Shown one piece after another: positions 61,350 through 64,000 of a stretch of 64,000 nucleotides of DNA. Made by a program: the position numbers and the translations under genes. The DNA is from Bog-473 sp963725895 (GTDB taxonomy: Bacteria; Actinomycetota; Acidimicrobiia; Acidimicrobiales; RAAP-2), in the NCBI GenBank assembly GCA_963725895.1, contig CAVSAJ010000003.1:1240001-1304000 (forward strand). The letters are read 5' to 3'. How positions within the stretch are numbered: position 1 is the first letter of the stretch; every line of letters begins with the position of its first letter. The notes below the pieces were generated by a model. It was not told the origin of the DNA. It did not search any database and was given only the letters and a program-made list of their open reading frames with translations.

Positions 61350-62177
61350 GTGGACAGCCGTAAAGCCACATCCGCCCCAGCGGAGTCTTCCCGTGACCCC
61401 GCGTTCCTTCGTGCCGCTCGACCAGTCTTGGAACGCTACGCGTCCTACTTCCGACCTGAGGTGAGGGGACTTGAATGCTTACCCCAACACGGACCGTTCC
61501 TTGTCGTCGGGAACCATTCCGGTGGCCAGACACCCCCGGATCTACCAGTCCTGCTGACCGCGTGGTGGCGTGTGCGGGGCGAAGACGAGCCTGTCTACGC
61601 ACTCTTCCACTCGTTCTTCCTGGGGCTCCCAGGGGTGGGTCCCGTCATGAAGCGAGCTGGCGCTGTCGAAGCCGGGCCAGCCGAGGCGGAGGCGATTCTT
61701 CGCAGTGGAGGGATCTTGATCGACTACCCAGGTGGTGACTCAGAGGTTTTCCGACCCTGGTGGGAGCGAAACCGCATCGAGTTCGGCGGTCGCGTCGGCT
61801 TCGTTCGTCTCGCATTGCGAACAAGGGTCCCCGTGGTCCCTGCCGTCTCCGTCGGCGCCCACGAGACGCTGATCGTCCTCAGCCGAGGGGAGCGCGTCGC
61901 AAAGTGGCTTGGGCTCGACCGCATGTTCCGCATCAAAGTGATGCCCCTGGTGCTGGGACCCCCCTTTGGTGTCGTTCCGGGGGGCATTCCCACGTGGCCT
62001 TTGCCCGCCAAGATCACCGTGGAGCTGGGCCCTCCGATTGACTGGTCGTCTCGGTACGCGCCTGAGGCTGCTGAGGACGAATCGATCGTTCGCCATTGCT
62101 ACCAGGAGCTCACCGAGACGATGCAGACGACGCTCGATCGATTGGCAGCTGAACGCCGCTTTCCGATTCTCGGTTAG
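61350..62177 (+). CDS. PlsC-like glycerolipid acyltransferase
   Basis: 275 residues from GTG 61350, with GAGG just upstream. FLVVGNHSGGQTPPDLPVLL near residues 50-69 is the acyltransferase block 1 region (NHSGG type, with the catalytic His and a downstream Asp). GGILIDYPGGDSEVFRPWWERNR corresponds to the substrate-binding FPEGTR block, and VPVVPAVSVGAHETLIVL to the last block. The protein resembles actinobacterial lysophospholipid/DAG acyltransferases related to plant and mycobacterial LPLATs. No membrane helix is obvious. It converges on the acyl-CoA synthetase gene, which could provide its acyl-CoA. Confidence 0.82.
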   Translation: MDSRKATSAPAESSRDPAFLRAARPVLERYASYFRPEVRGLECLPQHGPFLVVGNHSGGQTPPDLPVLLTAWWRVRGEDEPVYALFHSFFLGLPGVGPVMKRAGAVEAGPAEAEAILRSGGILIDYPGGDSEVFRPWWERNRIEFGGRVGFVRLALRTRVPVVPAVSVGAHETLIVLSRGERVAKWLGLDRMFRIKVMPLVLGPPFGVVPGGIPTWPLPAKITVELGPPIDWSSRYAPEAAEDESIVRHCYQELTETMQTTLDRLAAERRFPILG

Positions 62178-62186
62178 TCGCTTTCC

Positions 62187-63803
62187 TCAATCATCGTTCT
62201 GGTCTCGTAACGCCGCTTCGGCGACCCCTTTGGCCCAGGGATAATCCGGTTTCCCGCTGGGTGAACGAACGATGTCATCGACGACGATGACCTCTCGAGG
62301 CACCTTGAAGCCGCTCAGCCTTGCACGGACGTGTTGGCGGACGGCCTTCGGATCGATCTCGTGCCCGGTTTGGGGCAGTACCAGGGCGACTACTTGCTCA
62401 CCGAAGCGAGGGTCGGGCGCGCCCACAACGATGGCGTCGCGGACTTCGGGATGGTCCTTCAGCGCTGCCTCCACCTCGTCGGGGAAGACCTTCTCCCCGC
62501 CAGTGTTGATGCAGAGCGAATCGCGCCCGAGGACGACGATGCTCCCGTCGGCGTTCACCGTCGCCAGGTCACCGGGAAGCGCCCAGCGTTGGTCCCGTGC
62601 CTCCACGAAGGTAGCGGCGGACTTGGACGGATCGCCTAGGTAACCGATCGGGACGTGCCCGCCCCTGGCGAGGTGTCCGATCACCCCAGAGCCGGGTGGG
62701 ACAGGTTGGAGATCGGCATCGAGCACGTCGGTGCGGTCGTCAACCTGCAGGCGTGGCGGCCCGAACGGGTCCTCGGGAGGCATCTCACCACCGACCTGGC
62801 CGGTCTCCGAAGACCCGAATCGGTCGGCGACGATCCGCCCGGGGAGGAGCTCGGCCAGCTGTGCCTTGGTGGACGGCGAGAGCACCGCTCCACCGGATCC
62901 CACGGCCATCAGCGACGAGAGGTCGTAGCGATCGGGTTGTGCGGCCAGCACGTCGAGCAGCGGCCGGACCATGGCGTCGCCCACCACGGCGATCGCGTTG
63001 ACCCGCTCCGCCTCGACCAGACGCCAGACCTCGGTGCCGTCGAAGACCCCCCCTCGGGTCGTCACGACCGTTCCGCCCCCGAACAACGTCGAGAACGCCA
63101 ACCAGTGTCCGGCCGCGTGCATGAACGGAGGTATGGCGAGCGCAGTGATTCCCGGATGCAAGAGCCGCATGGCAAGCTCGCCAGGGTTGGCGATGTGGTT
63201 GCCCAAGGACAGTGGGTCACCGCCGCCCATAGCGGCGAAGAAGATGTCGTCGTGTCGCCAGAGCACGCCCTTGGGCATGCCGGTCGTGCCGCCTGTGTAG
63301 ACGCAGTAGAGGTCGTCGCTGCGGCGCGGGGGGAACTCGCGGGTGTCGGGCGCCGATGCGAGGGCACTCTCGTAGTCCTCACCCACAGTCGGGCGATGAC
63401 CGACCGGCTCGCCGACCTCCAGCACGGTCCTGGTCTCGGGCATGGCGCCCAGAGCACCCTTCACCGCTGGGGCGAAGCGGCCATGAAAGATGAGGCCCAC
63501 CAGCGCGGCGTCCCTGTAGAGGTACTCCAATTCGCCCGCCAAGTAGCGGTAGTTGACGTTGACCGGCACGGCACGAATCTTGAAGCACGCCAGCATGCTC
63601 TCGATGTATTCGGTGCCGTTGACCAGCTGCAGCCCCACCGTGTCACGGGGTCCGACGCCGGCGTCCTCTAGGTGGTGGGCGAGGCGATTGGCCCGCCGGT
63701 CCAGTTCGGTGTAGCTGAGCCTCCGAGAGCCCGACACCATCGCCATCTGATCCCCGACCTGGTCGACCACGCTCTCAAAAAGATCGGCAAGGTTGAACTC
63801 CAA
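62187..63803 (-). CDS. Acyl-CoA synthetase (FadD-like, AMP-forming)
   Basis: 538 residues from TTG 63803, preceded by AGGGAG. Adenylate-forming enzyme motifs: CVYTGGTTGMPKGVLWRHDD (P-loop, residues 167-186), VADRFGSSETGQVGGEM (A5), the A7/A8 region RWALPGDLATVNADGSIVVLGRDSL, in part, and INTGGEKVFPDEVEAALKDH, and the C-terminal catalytic lysine region RSPSGKPDYPWAK. It activates a fatty or other carboxylic acid to its CoA thioester. The YTGGTTG form is typical of mycobacterial/actinobacterial FadD proteins. Complete and uninterrupted. Confidence 0.93.
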   Translation of the reverse strand: MEFNLADLFESVVDQVGDQMAMVSGSRRLSYTELDRRANRLAHHLEDAGVGPRDTVGLQLVNGTEYIESMLACFKIRAVPVNVNYRYLAGELEYLYRDAALVGLIFHGRFAPAVKGALGAMPETRTVLEVGEPVGHRPTVGEDYESALASAPDTREFPPRRSDDLYCVYTGGTTGMPKGVLWRHDDIFFAAMGGGDPLSLGNHIANPGELAMRLLHPGITALAIPPFMHAAGHWLAFSTLFGGGTVVTTRGGVFDGTEVWRLVEAERVNAIAVVGDAMVRPLLDVLAAQPDRYDLSSLMAVGSGGAVLSPSTKAQLAELLPGRIVADRFGSSETGQVGGEMPPEDPFGPPRLQVDDRTDVLDADLQPVPPGSGVIGHLARGGHVPIGYLGDPSKSAATFVEARDQRWALPGDLATVNADGSIVVLGRDSLCINTGGEKVFPDEVEAALKDHPEVRDAIVVGAPDPRFGEQVVALVLPQTGHEIDPKAVRQHVRARLSGFKVPREVIVVDDIVRSPSGKPDYPWAKGVAEAALRDQNDD

Positions 63804-63918
63804 AGCGCTCCCTGGTCCAGGCCTGGGCCTTCAGCTCTGCTATCGGTCAGAATTCCAGACGTACTATTACAGAGTTCACCGTGCGCTCTCCTCGGGCCAC
63901 GGTACGCAAGGAGGCCGG

Positions 63919-64000
63919 ATGGGGGAGGTTGCGCATGATCCCGCCGGCGACTGCATCGAGCCGCCGGGCACGTTCCCCCCTACGGAGAGGATGTCCGGGA
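63919..64000 (+). CDS. Start of a gene cut by the window edge
   Basis: ATG 63919 is preceded by AAGGAGG and the frame (MGEVAHDPAGDCIEPPGTFP) stays open to the end of the window, 27 codons. It diverges from the acyl-CoA synthetase. Too little is present to name a product. Confidence 0.4.
   Translation, partial: MGEVAHDPAGDCIEPPGTFPPTERMSG

Overview
The window is a high-GC, densely coded stretch with frequent GTG and TTG starts and many four-base stop/start overlaps. The gene families point to an actinobacterium: a mycothiol-dependent DinB-like enzyme, a wax ester synthase/DGAT, an encapsulin-type Dyp peroxidase, many MDR/SDR oxidoreductases and a branched-chain transport operon. An Acidimicrobiia-like lineage is my inference; no ribosomal or other marker gene is present to settle it. 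No complete tRNA or rRNA gene, CRISPR array, phage module or insertion sequence was found.

Layout. 1-3.2 kb: end of a TauD-type dioxygenase, a ClC chloride channel, a mycothiol-dependent enzyme and a small membrane protein. 3.2-8 kb: secreted six-hairpin-type glycosidase and a zinc alcohol dehydrogenase on the minus strand, diverging from a phytanoyl-CoA dioxygenase and a DUF488 protein. 8-16.1 kb: one long minus-strand operon (Dyp peroxidase, MDR, SDR, sulfotransferase, alkylsulfatase-like MBL protein, VOC protein, GNAT, dihydrodipicolinate-reductase-like enzyme, lipoprotein), probably catabolic. 16.9-20.2 kb: DEAD-box helicase fused to a cold-shock domain, overlapping a fatty-acid desaturase, then a Crp/Fnr regulator. 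20.4-27.9 kb: membrane and secreted proteins of unknown role and an aquaporin.

28-36 kb is a low-density region with broken genes (alpha/beta hydrolase, SRPBCC, VOC), small regulators and membrane proteins, unusual repeats and long non-coding gaps. 36-38.6 kb holds a tight four-gene operon (universal stress protein, GNAT, histone-deacetylase-family deacylase, second universal stress protein). It is preceded by a DosR-like palindrome, which suggests protein acylation control under hypoxia or redox stress. 40.3-44.5 kb: a minus-strand unit of a 49-residue peptide, an FtsX-like permease and an ABC ATPase, divergent from a DrrA/DrrB-type exporter; two more DosR-like palindromes lie between them. 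44.85-46.7 kb: an unusual split cytochrome b operon.

47-54.2 kb: lipid and sugar metabolism (wax ester synthase, alpha/beta hydrolase, GH65 phosphorylase, beta-phosphoglucomutase-like HAD). 54.5-55.76 kb: a small operon with a nuclease-like protein ends at the 3' half of a tRNA-Arg(CCT) gene, which looks like an integration scar. 56.3-61.2 kb: a complete branched-chain amino-acid/amide ABC transporter with fused LivH-LivM. 61.3-64 kb: an acyltransferase, an acyl-CoA synthetase and the start of another gene.

A caution for the whole window: at least a dozen otherwise conserved genes are split by one-base shifts. Nearly all behave as one extra base, several of them in short homopolymers. This pattern fits sequence error better than decay, so those genes are given as single CDSs with the shift noted.
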